From NCBI RefSeq assembly GCF_900101955.1, contig NZ_FNAQ01000021.1, forward strand, positions 1-41,101: a stretch of 41,101 bases of DNA. Reading direction: 5' to 3'. The notes under the pieces are model-generated. The model was given only the letters and a program-made list of their open reading frames with translations. It did not search any database and was not told the DNA's origin. How positions within the stretch are numbered: position 1 is the stretch's first letter; each line of letters begins with the position of its first letter. Shown here piece by piece: positions 16,783 to 26,299 of the stretch. Origin of the DNA: Desulfuromonas thiophila (GTDB taxonomy: Bacteria; Desulfobacterota; Desulfuromonadia; Desulfuromonadales; Desulfuromonadaceae). A program made the position numbers and the translations under genes.

Positions 16783-19341
16783 TCAGATGTCGCAACGCTT
16801 GTAGACAGCGTCGAACTCACCCAGTTCATCGAACTGCAGATAGCTGTAGACCTCATCCTTGCAAGGCGTGATCTTCTCCTTGTAAACGGCCAGGTACTCC
16901 GCCGGGGTCGGCAGGGCACCCTTGAGGGCCGTCACCGCGCCCAGCTCGGCGCTGCCGAGGAACACCTTGGCGCCGTTGCCGATACGGTCATCGAAGTTAC
17001 GGGTCGAGGTGGAGAACATGTTCACGCCATCGGGCACGCGGGCCTGGTTGCCCATGCACAGCGAGCAGCCCGGTGTTTCGATGCGGGCACCAACCTGATT
17101 GAAGATGGCGAAATAGGCTTCGTCCTTCAGCTTGGCCTGATCCATACGGGTCGGCGGGCAGATCCAGATACGGTCGTTGGGGTTGAACTTGTTGCCGGCC
17201 CAGATCTTGGCAGCGGCACGGAAGTGACCGATGTTGGTCATGCAGGAACCCAGGAAGATGTCCTGAATCGGAGTACCCTGCACCTCGGACAGCAGCTTGA
17301 CATCGTCCGGATCGTTGGGGCAGGCCAGGATCGGCTCGGTGATCTCGGCCAGGTCGATCTCGATGACAGCGGCGTACTCGGCGTTGCTGTCAGCCTTGAG
17401 CAGCTGGGGATTCTTGAGCCATTCCTTGACGGCGTCAATCCGCTTCTGCAGCGTCGGCGCATACTGGTAACCGTCGCGGATCATGCTCTCCATCAGGGCA
17501 ATATTGGAGCGCAGGTAGGCGCAGACCGACTCTTCCGACAGCTGGATGCAGCCGGCGGCAGCGCTGCGCTCGGCAGCGGCGTCGGTCAGTTCGAAGGCCT
17601 GCTCGACCGACAGATTGGGCAGACCTTCCATCTCCAGGATGCGGCCGTTGAAGATGTTGACCTTGTTTTTCTTCGGCACGGTCAGCAGGCCCTGCTTGAT
17701 GGCATAGTACGGAATGGCGTTGACGGCATCGCGCAGGGTGATGCCCTCGTTGAACTCACCCTTGAAGCGCACCAGCACCGATTCCGGCATGTCCAGCGGC
17801 ATGAAGCCGAGGGCGGCGGCAAAGGCGATCAGACCCGAACCGGCCGGGAAGCTGATGCCGATGGGGAAACGGGTATGCGAGTCGCCACCGGTGCCGACGG
17901 TGTCCGGCAGCAGCAGGCGGTTGAGCCAGCTGTGAATGACGCCGTCACCGGGGCGCAGAGCCACGCCCTCGCGGTCAGCGATGAACTGCGGCAGCGTCTT
18001 GTGCATCTTGACGTCGGCCGGCTTGGGGTAGGCAGCGGTGTGACAGAACGACTGCATCACCATCGGCGCCTGGAACTTCAGGCAGGCCAATTCGGTGATT
18101 TCGTCGGCGGTCATCGGACCGGTGGTGTCCTGCGAACCAACCGTGGTCATCAGGGGCTCACAGGCGGTGCCAGGCAGGATGCCGGCGGTGCCGCAGGCCT
18201 TGCCGACCATCTTCTGGGCCAGCGAATAGCCCTGACCGGGTTTGGCCTGGGGATTGTTGGCCTGAATGAACATGGTCGGTGCCGGCAGACCCAGGGCCTT
18301 GCAGGCGCGCTCGGTCAGCTTGCGACCGATGATCAGCGGGGTGCGGCCACCAGCGCGGAACTCGTCGCGCACGGTGTTGGGCGCGATCTCAAAGCTGGCC
18401 AGTTCCTTGCCGTCGGCGGCGGTCACCTTGCCGGCCTTGGTGTTGATGGTGATGACATCGCCATGGTTGAGATTCGATACATCCATGCGCAGGGGCAGAG
18501 CGCCGGAATCCTGGGCGGTATTGAAGAAGATCGGCGCGATCACGCCGCCGATGATAACGCCGGCGCGGCGCTTGTTGGGCACCGCCGGAATGTCTTCACC
18601 AATGTGCCACAGCACCGAGTTGCAGGCCGACTTGCGTGACGAACCGGTACCCACCACGTCACCGACGAAGGCCACCTGATGACCGGCAGCGCGCCACTGG
18701 GCGATCTCGGCGTTGCCGGCGGGGAAGCGGGTCTTGCCCATGGCCAGCGCATGCAGGGGAATGTCGGGGCGGCTCCAGGCATCACCGGCGGGCGAGAAGT
18801 CGTCGGTGTTGATCTCGCCATCAACCTTGAACACCTTGACGGTGATGGTCTCGGCCAGTTCCGGCTTGGCAGTGAACCACTCGGCGGCGGCCCAGGAGTC
18901 AACCACCTTCTTGGCGGCGGCATTGCCGGCCTGCGCCAGGGCAAAGACGTCATCGAAGGCATCATAGATCAGCACCATGCCGGACAGGGCACAGGCCGCT
19001 TCGTCAGCCAGATCGGCGATCTGCAGAGCCGCCACCAGCGGCTTGATATTGTAGCCACCCATCATGGTGCCGAGAATCCGCACCGCCTCGACCTTGCTCA
19101 CCAGCGGCGAGGAAACCGCGCCAGTAATAATCTTGTTGAGAAAATCAGCCTTGACCTCCGCCGCGGGATCGACACCCGGGGAGATACGCTCCTTGAGCAG
19201 GTTGAGCAGGAAGGCTTCCTTGCCTGCCGGCGGATTGACCAGCAGTTCACACAGGGACTTGGCTTGCCCGGCGTTGAGAGGCAGCGCCGGAATCCCCTGG
19301 GCGTTTCTCTCGGCTTCATGTTGCAGGTACGCTTCGATCAT
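16783..19341 (-). CDS. acnB: Aconitate hydratase B (bifunctional 2-methylisocitrate dehydratase)
   Basis: An 852-residue AcnB-type aconitase that interconverts citrate and isocitrate in the TCA cycle; many AcnB enzymes also dehydrate 2-methylisocitrate. Domain order is that of AcnB: an N-terminal HEAT-like domain, then the swivel domain (S-P-A-G-D-A-W-S-R-P-D-I-P-L-H near 170), then the catalytic domains. The [4Fe-4S] ligands are visible as G-S-C-M-T-N-I-G-H near residue 699 and G-C-S-L-C-M-G-N near 760. The ATG at 19341 has AAGGAGG eight bases upstream. The gene has its own promoter at 19501-19528, a leader of about 150 nt, and a strong terminator, so it is probably monocistronic. Confidence 0.97.
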   Translation of the reverse strand: MIEAYLQHEAERNAQGIPALPLNAGQAKSLCELLVNPPAGKEAFLLNLLKERISPGVDPAAEVKADFLNKIITGAVSSPLVSKVEAVRILGTMMGGYNIKPLVAALQIADLADEAACALSGMVLIYDAFDDVFALAQAGNAAAKKVVDSWAAAEWFTAKPELAETITVKVFKVDGEINTDDFSPAGDAWSRPDIPLHALAMGKTRFPAGNAEIAQWRAAGHQVAFVGDVVGTGSSRKSACNSVLWHIGEDIPAVPNKRRAGVIIGGVIAPIFFNTAQDSGALPLRMDVSNLNHGDVITINTKAGKVTAADGKELASFEIAPNTVRDEFRAGGRTPLIIGRKLTERACKALGLPAPTMFIQANNPQAKPGQGYSLAQKMVGKACGTAGILPGTACEPLMTTVGSQDTTGPMTADEITELACLKFQAPMVMQSFCHTAAYPKPADVKMHKTLPQFIADREGVALRPGDGVIHSWLNRLLLPDTVGTGGDSHTRFPIGISFPAGSGLIAFAAALGFMPLDMPESVLVRFKGEFNEGITLRDAVNAIPYYAIKQGLLTVPKKNKVNIFNGRILEMEGLPNLSVEQAFELTDAAAERSAAAGCIQLSEESVCAYLRSNIALMESMIRDGYQYAPTLQKRIDAVKEWLKNPQLLKADSNAEYAAVIEIDLAEITEPILACPNDPDDVKLLSEVQGTPIQDIFLGSCMTNIGHFRAAAKIWAGNKFNPNDRIWICPPTRMDQAKLKDEAYFAIFNQVGARIETPGCSLCMGNQARVPDGVNMFSTSTRNFDDRIGNGAKVFLGSAELGAVTALKGALPTPAEYLAVYKEKITPCKDEVYSYLQFDELGEFDAVYKRCDI

Positions 19342-19459
19342 GTGCTTGATCCTCCTTAACAGGGTTGCGGTCCCAGCGGACCGGCTTGTAGACGGATACG
19401 TGGAGAAATTCTTCTTGTATGCCGCGCCACGAGGAAAACATCACATCCATGACATTGGC

Positions 19460-19479
19460 CTGCTGCAAAGCCGCAGCAG
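19460..19479 (-). other. Hairpin in the acnB leader
   Basis: CTGCTGC and GCAGCAG (seven-base arms, six-base loop) form a stem early in the predicted 150-nt acnB 5' leader. No T-run follows, so it is not a terminator. It could protect the mRNA 5' end or bind a regulator; no known riboswitch class was recognised. Confidence 0.4.
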
Positions 19480-19494
19480 AGCCTAAAATAATCT

Positions 19495-19528
19495 GTACAC
19501 TGTATACGATAGAACGGATTACTGTCAA
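19495..19528 (-). promoter_or_regulatory. acnB promoter with overlapping GTATAC-N-type operator
   Basis: On the minus strand a perfect TTGACA (19528-19523) is followed after 16 bases by TATACA (19506-19501). The -10 is embedded in the dyad GTATACAGTGTAC (19507-19495), whose GTA/TAC half-sites resemble operators of GntR-type regulators. A repressor there would block RNA polymerase directly. The regulator is not in the window. Confidence 0.65.
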
Positions 19529-19546
19529 CCGGCAAGTCAGCCGGCT

Positions 19547-21454
19547 TCAGCGCTCCGACTCACGGCGGGCCTCCAGCGCCTCCCATTGTTCCAGTGCCTG
19601 CTGCAGGCGGCTGTCCAGCTCGGCATAGCGGCCACTGAGCTGCTCCAGCTCGGCTGCCGCCAACCCCTCGGGGGTACTCAGCTGTCCGGCAAGGCGGCTC
19701 TGTTCGTCCTCCAGCGCGGCGATTTCCTCCTCCACCTGCTGCAGCTGCTGCTGTTCGCGAAAACTCAACCCCTTGCGCTTGCGCGGTGCCACGACCGGTG
19801 CGGCCGGGGCCGCGCTGTCGGACACAAGCGGCTCTGGCGCTGCCGCGGCCGCCTGCTGCAACAGCAGATCACTGTAATTGCCGGCATAGAGCACGGCGCC
19901 ACCGGCACCGTCGAGCTGCAGCACGGCCGTGGCCACCCGATCGAGCAGATAGCGATCGTGGGTCACCAGCACCACCGAACCGCTGAACGCCAGCAGCGCC
20001 TGTTCCAGCACCTGCAGGGTCGGGATATCCAGATCGTTGGTGGGCTCGTCCAGCACCAGCAGATTGGCACCCTCCAGCATCAGCCGGGCCAGCAGCAGCC
20101 GCGCCCGCTCACCGCCGGAGAGGGTTCTGACCGGCTTGCGCTGCTCTTCCGGCCGGAACAGAAAATCTTCCAGATAGCCGATCTTGTGACGCTTCTGGCC
20201 GGCGACGCTGACCCACTCGCCCTCGCCCAGCACCTGATGCAACAGCAGATCCTCGTCCAGACCGCTGCGCTGCTGGTCGATGAAGCCGACCTGACTGCGT
20301 TGACCCAGAATCACCCGGCCGCCTGCCGGCGGCTGCAGTCCCAGCAGGGTACGCAACAGGGTCGATTTGCCGCTGCCGTTGGCTCCCACAATGCCGAGGC
20401 GCTGCCCCGGTCGCAGCTGCAGATCAAGATCCGCGATCAGCAGACGTTCACCGGCGCAAACTCGCAGCTGCTCGCAGGCCAGGATGGTACCACCCAGCCG
20501 CTGCTCGGCGACAAAGGTCAGCTCCGGCGCACTGGCCTGGCGTGGTCCGCTTTTCTGTGTCCGCAACTGTTCAACCCGGTCAATGCGGGCCTTCTGCTTG
20601 GTGCTGCGGGCCTGGGCGCCGCGTTGCAGCCAGGCCTCCTCGCGCCGCAACAGATTGAGCAGGCGCTGCTGCCGCTGGCCGGCCTGTTCCAGCTCCGCCG
20701 CCTTGAGTTCGAGATACTGGCTGTAATGGCCTGGATAGCTGGTCAGAACGCCCTCATCGAGTTCGAACATGCGGCTGACCACGCGGTCGAGCACATAGCG
20801 GTCATGGGTCACCAGCAGTACCGCACCGGCATAGCGCAGCAGTTCCTCTTCCAGATAGGCGATGGTGGCGGTATCCAGATGGTTGGTCGGCTCGTCCAGC
20901 AACAGCAGATCGGGCTGCTCCAGCAGCACCCGTGCCAGCGCCACACGGCGCTGCTGACCGCCGGACAGCTGGCCGGCCGGCTGCCGCGGGTCGGCAATAC
21001 CCAGCCGCGTGCAGACCTCGGTGATCCGGTGTTCCACCTGCCAGCTGTCGTGCTGGTCAAACCAACTGTGCAACTGCTGCTGTTCCTGCAGCAGGGCGGC
21101 AGCACTGCCACCACCGGCCTGGCGCAGCAACTCACCGATGGCATCGTAGCGCCGTCGGCGCTCGAACACCGGCGCCAGTGCCTGCTGCAGCAACTGTTCA
21201 ACCGACAGCGCCAGGTCCAGATCGGGCAGCTGCGCCAGATAGCCCACCCGACTCTGGCGCCGCCAGCGAATTTCACCACCGTCGGCGGCGTCCTGGCCCG
21301 CCAGCAGACGCAGCAGGGTCGATTTACCACAGCCATTGCGGCCGATCAGACCGACTTTTTCACGTTCACCGATCCAGAAGCTGATCTGATTGAGCAGCAT
21401 CCGGCTGCCAATATGCTTCTCCAGGCCGACCACATCCACCACATTCTGACTCAC
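19547..21454 (-). CDS. uup: ABC-F family ATPase, Uup type
   Basis: A 635-residue soluble protein with two ABC domains and no membrane segments. Walker A motifs are G-R-N-G-C-G-K-S-T (38-46) and G-A-N-G-S-G-K-S-T near 355. Signatures are L-S-G-G-Q and L-S-G-G-E, and Walker B is L-L-L-D-E-P-T-N / L-V-L-D-E-P-T-N. The inter-domain linker carries a basic E-A-W-L-Q-R-G-A-Q-A-R-S-T-K-Q-K-A-R segment, and a C-terminal coiled coil occupies about 560-635. That tail and the length (the same as E. coli Uup) favour Uup over EttA or YheS. ABC-F proteins act on the ribosome; Uup has also been linked to precise transposon excision. The start is a GTG at 21454 with AAGGA about ten bases upstream, divergent from the kinase gene. 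Confidence 0.92.
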   Translation of the reverse strand: MSQNVVDVVGLEKHIGSRMLLNQISFWIGEREKVGLIGRNGCGKSTLLRLLAGQDAADGGEIRWRRQSRVGYLAQLPDLDLALSVEQLLQQALAPVFERRRRYDAIGELLRQAGGGSAAALLQEQQQLHSWFDQHDSWQVEHRITEVCTRLGIADPRQPAGQLSGGQQRRVALARVLLEQPDLLLLDEPTNHLDTATIAYLEEELLRYAGAVLLVTHDRYVLDRVVSRMFELDEGVLTSYPGHYSQYLELKAAELEQAGQRQQRLLNLLRREEAWLQRGAQARSTKQKARIDRVEQLRTQKSGPRQASAPELTFVAEQRLGGTILACEQLRVCAGERLLIADLDLQLRPGQRLGIVGANGSGKSTLLRTLLGLQPPAGGRVILGQRSQVGFIDQQRSGLDEDLLLHQVLGEGEWVSVAGQKRHKIGYLEDFLFRPEEQRKPVRTLSGGERARLLLARLMLEGANLLVLDEPTNDLDIPTLQVLEQALLAFSGSVVLVTHDRYLLDRVATAVLQLDGAGGAVLYAGNYSDLLLQQAAAAAPEPLVSDSAAPAAPVVAPRKRKGLSFREQQQLQQVEEEIAALEDEQSRLAGQLSTPEGLAAAELEQLSGRYAELDSRLQQALEQWEALEARRESER

Positions 21455-21486
21455 CTGTCGCCATCCTTACATTTGTGAAAGGGTTG

Positions 21487-21516
21487 TTGACCCGACCGCC
21501 CCGAGCAGACTACCAT
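21487..21516 (+). promoter_or_regulatory. Candidate promoter of the kinase-propeller operon
   Basis: TTGACC (21487-21492) and TACCAT (21511-21516) are separated by 18 bases, about 65 bp upstream of the kinase start, in the 126-bp gap shared with uup. The match to sigma-70 is moderate. Confidence 0.45.
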
Positions 21517-21580
21517 CGGGGTTCAAAAACGAGACCGTGTCGCCTTCTGCGCCGCAGCCCGCCAGACAGGGATTCATCGC

Positions 21581-24064
21581 ATGCCATCCTCCGCCCGCGC
21601 CACCATCGGCCAGAAGGTCACGTCGATTGTCATGCTCACCAGCAGCCTGGTGCTGGTGCTGACCCTGGCCACCTCGGTGGTGATCCAGACCGCGACCTTC
21701 CGCGCCAGCATGACCGACAAACTGGTCACCCTGGCCGAGGTCCTCAGCGCCAACACCCGCGAGGCTCTCGCCTTCCGCCAGGGCTGGCGTGCCCAGCGCC
21801 TGATCGAAACCGTTGCGGCCGAACCCACCATCGAGGTCGCGGCCATCTTCAACGCCCAGCACCATCCGGTCGCCCAGTTTCTCAACCGCAACCAGACCAG
21901 TTTCGCCAGTGAAATGGAACGGGGCATCTTTCAGCGCCAGCAGCTGCTGCAGGCGGGCAGCACCGGACGCACGCTGAGCCTCTATCGCGGTCGCAGTCTG
22001 ACCGTCTATGCCCCGGTGATCCACGAAGGCGAGCTGCTCGGCGGCATTTACCTGCAGGCCAGCCAGCTGCCTCTGCTGCGCAATCTGCTATGGGTCGCCC
22101 TGGCGGCCCTGCTGCTGCTCGGCCTGACCCTGCTGCTGGCCTACGGCCTCACCCTGCGGCTGAAACGGCTGATCACCTGGCCGCTGCACCAGTTGGTCGA
22201 CCAGATGCAGCGCATCAGCAGCAACCCGGCCGCCGCGCCTGCCCAGGCAACAGTGACCGAACAGGTCACCCCCATCGGCGATGTGCGCGAGATCCGCGCG
22301 CTGCAGGAAAGCTTCGGTCAGATGCTTGACCAGATCCGCCGGCATGAAGCGGCCTTGCAGGCCCACAGCAGCAGCCTGGAGGAACAGGTGCGGCGCCGTA
22401 CCCGCGATCTGCTCGAAAGCAACCGCACCCTGCAGGACACCTGCCAGCAGCTGGATCTGGCGCGCGACCAGGCGCTGCAGGCCAGCGCCGCAAAATCCCG
22501 CTTCCTGGCCAACATGAGCCACGAAATCCGTACCCCCATGATCGGAGTACTCGGCATGGCGGAACTGCTGCTGCAAGCCAGGCTGCTGCCCGCTGAACTG
22601 GAGCTGGCCCGCACCATCCACAGTTCGGGCGAAACCCTGCTGGCCCTGCTCAACGACCTGCTCGACAGCGCCAAGATTGAAGCCGGCAAGCTCGAACTCG
22701 AGCAGCAGCCATTCCGGCCTGTCGAGGTGATCGAGCAAGCCTGCGCCCTGCTGGCCGAAAGCGCCTTCGCCAAGGGACTGGAACTGACCATCCAGTGCCA
22801 GCCCGATGTACCCGTCGAACTGCGCGGTGACGGTGCCCGGCTACGGCAGATCCTGCTCAACCTGCTGTCCAACGCCATCAAGTTCACCGCCGAAGGCAGC
22901 ATTCTGGTCAGCCTGAACTGTCATAAACAGCAGCCCGACCGCGCCTGGCTGCAGCTGCAGGTGCGCGACAGCGGCATCGGCCTGTCGGACAGTGCCAAGC
23001 AGACCATCTTCCAGCCCTTCACCCAGGCCGACAGCTCGACCAGTCGCCAGTACGGCGGCACCGGCCTGGGCCTGACCATCGTCAAACAGCTGTGCGAATT
23101 GATGGGCGGCAGCATCACCGTGGTGGACAACGTCCCGCGCGGCAGTCTGTTCAGCCTGCACCTGCCCTTTGACCGCACCAGCGAGCAGCGCGATCTGGCG
23201 GCCTGCTGGCGCGCCTGTCTACCACCGCTGCCCGCAGCGCGCCAGCTGATCCTGGCCAGCCCTTTCAGTGAGCTGCGGGCGGTGCTGCGACTGCATCTGG
23301 CCAGCCATTGCGAAGACAGCCACAGTGTCTGCAGCACTGCCGAGCTGTTGACATTGCTCAGTGACGGTGGCCCCGGCGACGCGTCGGGCCTGCTGCTGCT
23401 CGACAGTGCCCTGACCGACGATCTGGCCGGGCTGCTGCACCAGCTGGCTGAACAGCCGGGCCATGACCGCTGGCAGCGAATCCTGATCGTGCCGCCCCGG
23501 CAGCAACTGAGTGCCACAGGCTGTGCCGAACTGGGTATCGCCCAGCAATTGACCAAGCCCGTCGGCTGCAAGAATCTCTGCCAGTTGCTGTGCCCGGCAC
23601 CGGCGTCTGCTTGTGCCTCTGCCGCGCCCGAACCGGACACCCCGATTGCGCCAGCAGCGGCTGCCAGCCAGTACCATATTTTACTGGCGGAAGACAACCC
23701 CACCAACCAGCGGCTGGTTCAGCTGATTGTCGAAGGCGCCGGCTACCGCCTCAGCATCGCCGGCAACGGGGCCGACGCCCTGGCCCTGCTCGAACGCGAC
23801 CATTTCGATCTGATTCTGATGGACTGCCAGATGCCGGGCACCGACGGCTACAGCGCCACCCGCCAACTGCGCCGCCAGGGGTACCAGCTGCCGGTCATCG
23901 CCCTCACGGCCCACGCCGGTGACGAGGAGATTCTGCTCTGCCGGCAGGCCGGCATGAACGACCACCTGTGCAAACCCTTCCGTCGCCAGCAGCTGCTTGA
24001 CCTGCTGATCCGGTATCTGACCGCCAGTTCCAGCGCCGGCACACGAAAGGAAGGGCCATGCTGA
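21581..24064 (+). CDS. Membrane hybrid histidine kinase with C-terminal receiver
   Basis: An 827-residue sensor kinase. A transmembrane helix at about 14-35 and a second at about 167-190 enclose a periplasmic sensor of roughly 130 residues that resembles CHASE8-type sensors. A HAMP linker, a coiled coil, and the HisKA domain with S-H-E-I-R-T-P-M (phospho-acceptor H314) follow. The HATPase has its N box at L-L-S-N-A-I-K-F-T (near 430) and G boxes G-I-G-L and G-T-G-L-G-L. The C-terminal receiver (about 698-815) has E-D-N near its start, D748 in L-M-D-C-Q-M-P-G, and the conserved lysine in C-K-P-F. Between the ATPase and this receiver lies a second, degenerate receiver-like region (about 550-680) with L-L-L-L-D and T-K-P-V but no acidic pair. 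The residue after P-M in the H box is Ile instead of the usual Asn. The stop overlaps the next start by seven bases. No dedicated response regulator is adjacent. Confidence 0.9.
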   Translation: MPSSARATIGQKVTSIVMLTSSLVLVLTLATSVVIQTATFRASMTDKLVTLAEVLSANTREALAFRQGWRAQRLIETVAAEPTIEVAAIFNAQHHPVAQFLNRNQTSFASEMERGIFQRQQLLQAGSTGRTLSLYRGRSLTVYAPVIHEGELLGGIYLQASQLPLLRNLLWVALAALLLLGLTLLLAYGLTLRLKRLITWPLHQLVDQMQRISSNPAAAPAQATVTEQVTPIGDVREIRALQESFGQMLDQIRRHEAALQAHSSSLEEQVRRRTRDLLESNRTLQDTCQQLDLARDQALQASAAKSRFLANMSHEIRTPMIGVLGMAELLLQARLLPAELELARTIHSSGETLLALLNDLLDSAKIEAGKLELEQQPFRPVEVIEQACALLAESAFAKGLELTIQCQPDVPVELRGDGARLRQILLNLLSNAIKFTAEGSILVSLNCHKQQPDRAWLQLQVRDSGIGLSDSAKQTIFQPFTQADSSTSRQYGGTGLGLTIVKQLCELMGGSITVVDNVPRGSLFSLHLPFDRTSEQRDLAACWRACLPPLPAARQLILASPFSELRAVLRLHLASHCEDSHSVCSTAELLTLLSDGGPGDASGLLLLDSALTDDLAGLLHQLAEQPGHDRWQRILIVPPRQQLSATGCAELGIAQQLTKPVGCKNLCQLLCPAPASACASAAPEPDTPIAPAAAASQYHILLAEDNPTNQRLVQLIVEGAGYRLSIAGNGADALALLERDHFDLILMDCQMPGTDGYSATRQLRRQGYQLPVIALTAHAGDEEILLCRQAGMNDHLCKPFRRQQLLDLLIRYLTASSSAGTRKEGPC

Positions 24065-26298
24065 GCTGGCTGCCCGCTGTGATCGCCCCGCGCCGGCGGC
24101 GGCTGGCACTGCTGCTTTACGGCCTGCTGTGCGGCCTGGTACTGCTGACCCTGTGGTACCTGCAACCGGCACCGACCGGCCAGGTGCACCGCGTCAGCAT
24201 CACCTCCAACGGCAGCCATCTGCACATTGACGGCCAGCAGCTTTCAGCCGACTGTCGGGCGGTTCTGGTCGAACGGCACGACAACCCGCAAGCGGTGCTG
24301 TTCAACCGCTTTTTGTGGCGCAACCTGTACGATGTCGCCACCCGCGACCAGCACGCCTTCGTCCTGTGCAACAATGTCGGCCTGGTCACCCTCGACCTGC
24401 GGCAACCGCGGCAGCCACGCATTGTCGGCGTGGCCCACAGCGAGCGGCGCCTGTGGCACATTGAACTGAGCGACAACAACGCCTACATCGCCTGTGGCAA
24501 GGATGGTCTGGTGATCTGCGACATCACCGACCCCAGCCAACCCCTGATCCGGCAGCAACACAGCCTGCCCTACCCGGTCAGCGATGTGACCATCAGTGGT
24601 GAGCAGCTGCTGCTCGCCGCCGGCAAAGAGGGCATCAAGGCCTTCGATCTCAGTGGCCGGCAACTGCTGGCAGAACAGGCCCTGGAAGGCTATATTAACG
24701 CCCTGACACAACAGGACGGCTGGCTCTATGTGGTCAGCGCCAGGGTCGGCAATCAGGGTTTGCTCCATGTGATTGACGCCCGCCATGCCGGCCAGCTGCG
24801 GCTGGCGGCCAGCGTAGCCTTCGAGGGTGTGCCCTGGGATGTGCTGGTGCACGGTGATCGCCTGTACATCGCCGCCGGTGGCGGCGGGCTGCTCAGTTTT
24901 GCCCTCGCGCGACCCGACAGTCCCCAACTTATGGGCAGCGCCGATCACAGCCTGCGCGCCATCGCGCTGCATCACCAGGGCGATCAGCTGCTGGCCAGCA
25001 GCAGCTCGGCCCAGCTGGTGGTCTACCGTCAGACCCGTGACCCGGCCCGCCCCCTGGTCGAGGAAAAACGTTTCCTCTGTGGCCGGATCAACCGCGGCAT
25101 TGCCGTACATGACGGCCTGGCGCTGGTGGCTGCCAGCCAGCAGGGCCTGAGCCTGATCGATCTGGCGGCCGATCCCGGTCAGCCAGCCCCCCTCGAACTG
25201 GCCCTGCATGCCGACCACCAGACGGCCAGCTGGAGTGTCTCGCCGGCGTTCATCAGCATCCAGAACAAAACCGAGCTGGTGCTGCTCAAGCGGCAGCCGG
25301 ACGGCCTGCTCCGGCCGTTCTGGCAGCAGGATTTCTCCAGACGGATCTACGACCACCAGATCAAGGACAACCTTCTGGCCATCAATCTCCGGCAGCAGGG
25401 AACCCGCCTGCTGCAGCTGCGTTCCAACCAGCCGCCCCTGCTGCTGGCCCAGTTGCCCGCCACGGAAGAACAGGGTCAGAATATCAACCGGCTTTATCTG
25501 GAACCCACGTCTCTCTCTCTTTGCGGGCCAAGTGGTCTGCACCATTTCAGCCTGGAACAGCTGCCCGCAGCGCCCGTCAAAACCTGGCAGCTGCCGGGCA
25601 CGACCGAAGCGCTGGCCCGCAACGGCGATTTTCTGTTCGTTGCCCGTGGCCGCGCCGGCATCGAAATCTACCACCTTGGCCCGGGCAGTCCGCAACGTCT
25701 CGCGCACCTGACCTTTCCCGACCATTTTTTCGACAGCGCCAGCGCGCTCGATCTGCTGTGGCACGATGACGTGCTCTATGTCGCCTGCGGTATCCGCGGC
25801 CTGCTGAGCATCGATGTGCACAATCCGCGGCAGCCCCGCCTGCTCGATTCGCTGGAACTGGGGAGTTTCTGCGACCGGCTGAGCCTGGCACAGGGCCAGC
25901 TGCTCTGTCACAGCAATGGTGGCTTCTTCATGATTGACATCCACCGGCCCGAGCAGCTGTCGCGCCTGTGCCATTTCAAGGGTCTGCGCGATCTGGCCTT
26001 TGTCGATAACGCCCTGCTGCAACTGACAGCGGAGGGCATCCGCCGCACCACGGCGCCGTTGCTGCTGACCCCGCGACAGACACGGCGCCGCCAGCTGTCT
26101 TTTGAGCTGCCGCAACCGACAGCACTGCCGAACCGGCCAGCACAACCGCGCTTTTTCGACCTCTACCTGAGCCATCTGGGCGTACCCGGCAACCAGGTCG
26201 CCGAACTGACCTTCACCAGCAGCGGCCGCTGGCAGCTCGGCCAGAAGCCCCCCACCAGCTGCGATCCGACCACCCTGCCCGACAGCGAGCGCTTCTAG
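24058..26298 (+). CDS. Membrane-anchored LVIVD-type beta-propeller protein
   Basis: A 746-residue protein with a short basic N-terminus, one transmembrane helix (about 16-36), and a large domain predicted to be periplasmic. Repeated blades follow the LVIVD pattern: a strand such as A-Y-I-A-C-G-K-D-G-L-V-I-C-D-I, then D-P-S-Q-P or N-P-R-Q-P, then a hydrophobic strand. At least eight such blades can be read, including V-Y-V-A-C-G-I-R-G-L-L near 575. LVIVD propellers are found in surface and periplasmic proteins, and their ligands are mostly unknown. The ATG at 24058 overlaps the kinase stop (ATGCTGA), so the two are translationally coupled. The protein is therefore likely to work with the kinase, for example as an accessory signal receptor. 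This role is inference. Confidence 0.75.
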   Translation: MLSWLPAVIAPRRRRLALLLYGLLCGLVLLTLWYLQPAPTGQVHRVSITSNGSHLHIDGQQLSADCRAVLVERHDNPQAVLFNRFLWRNLYDVATRDQHAFVLCNNVGLVTLDLRQPRQPRIVGVAHSERRLWHIELSDNNAYIACGKDGLVICDITDPSQPLIRQQHSLPYPVSDVTISGEQLLLAAGKEGIKAFDLSGRQLLAEQALEGYINALTQQDGWLYVVSARVGNQGLLHVIDARHAGQLRLAASVAFEGVPWDVLVHGDRLYIAAGGGGLLSFALARPDSPQLMGSADHSLRAIALHHQGDQLLASSSSAQLVVYRQTRDPARPLVEEKRFLCGRINRGIAVHDGLALVAASQQGLSLIDLAADPGQPAPLELALHADHQTASWSVSPAFISIQNKTELVLLKRQPDGLLRPFWQQDFSRRIYDHQIKDNLLAINLRQQGTRLLQLRSNQPPLLLAQLPATEEQGQNINRLYLEPTSLSLCGPSGLHHFSLEQLPAAPVKTWQLPGTTEALARNGDFLFVARGRAGIEIYHLGPGSPQRLAHLTFPDHFFDSASALDLLWHDDVLYVACGIRGLLSIDVHNPRQPRLLDSLELGSFCDRLSLAQGQLLCHSNGGFFMIDIHRPEQLSRLCHFKGLRDLAFVDNALLQLTAEGIRRTTAPLLLTPRQTRRRQLSFELPQPTALPNRPAQPRFFDLYLSHLGVPGNQVAELTFTSSGRWQLGQKPPTSCDPTTLPDSERF

Positions 26299-26299
26299 C

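Noticed and set aside
16711-18639. Plus-strand 642-codon open frame opposite acnB
   Set aside because: It begins in the acnB terminator and is the mirror of a highly conserved enzyme.
19316-19528. 70-codon frame in the acnB leader overlapping the acnB start
   Set aside because: It has no ribosome-binding site, overlaps the promoter and runs out of frame into acnB.
19586-21478. Plus-strand 630-codon open frame opposite uup
   Set aside because: The minus strand encodes a full ABC-F protein with all motifs; the shadow is low-complexity Gln/Leu/Arg.
24244-26175. Minus-strand 643-codon open frame opposite the propeller gene
   Set aside because: It has no ribosome-binding site or family features, and the plus-strand product has a signal anchor and repeated blades.
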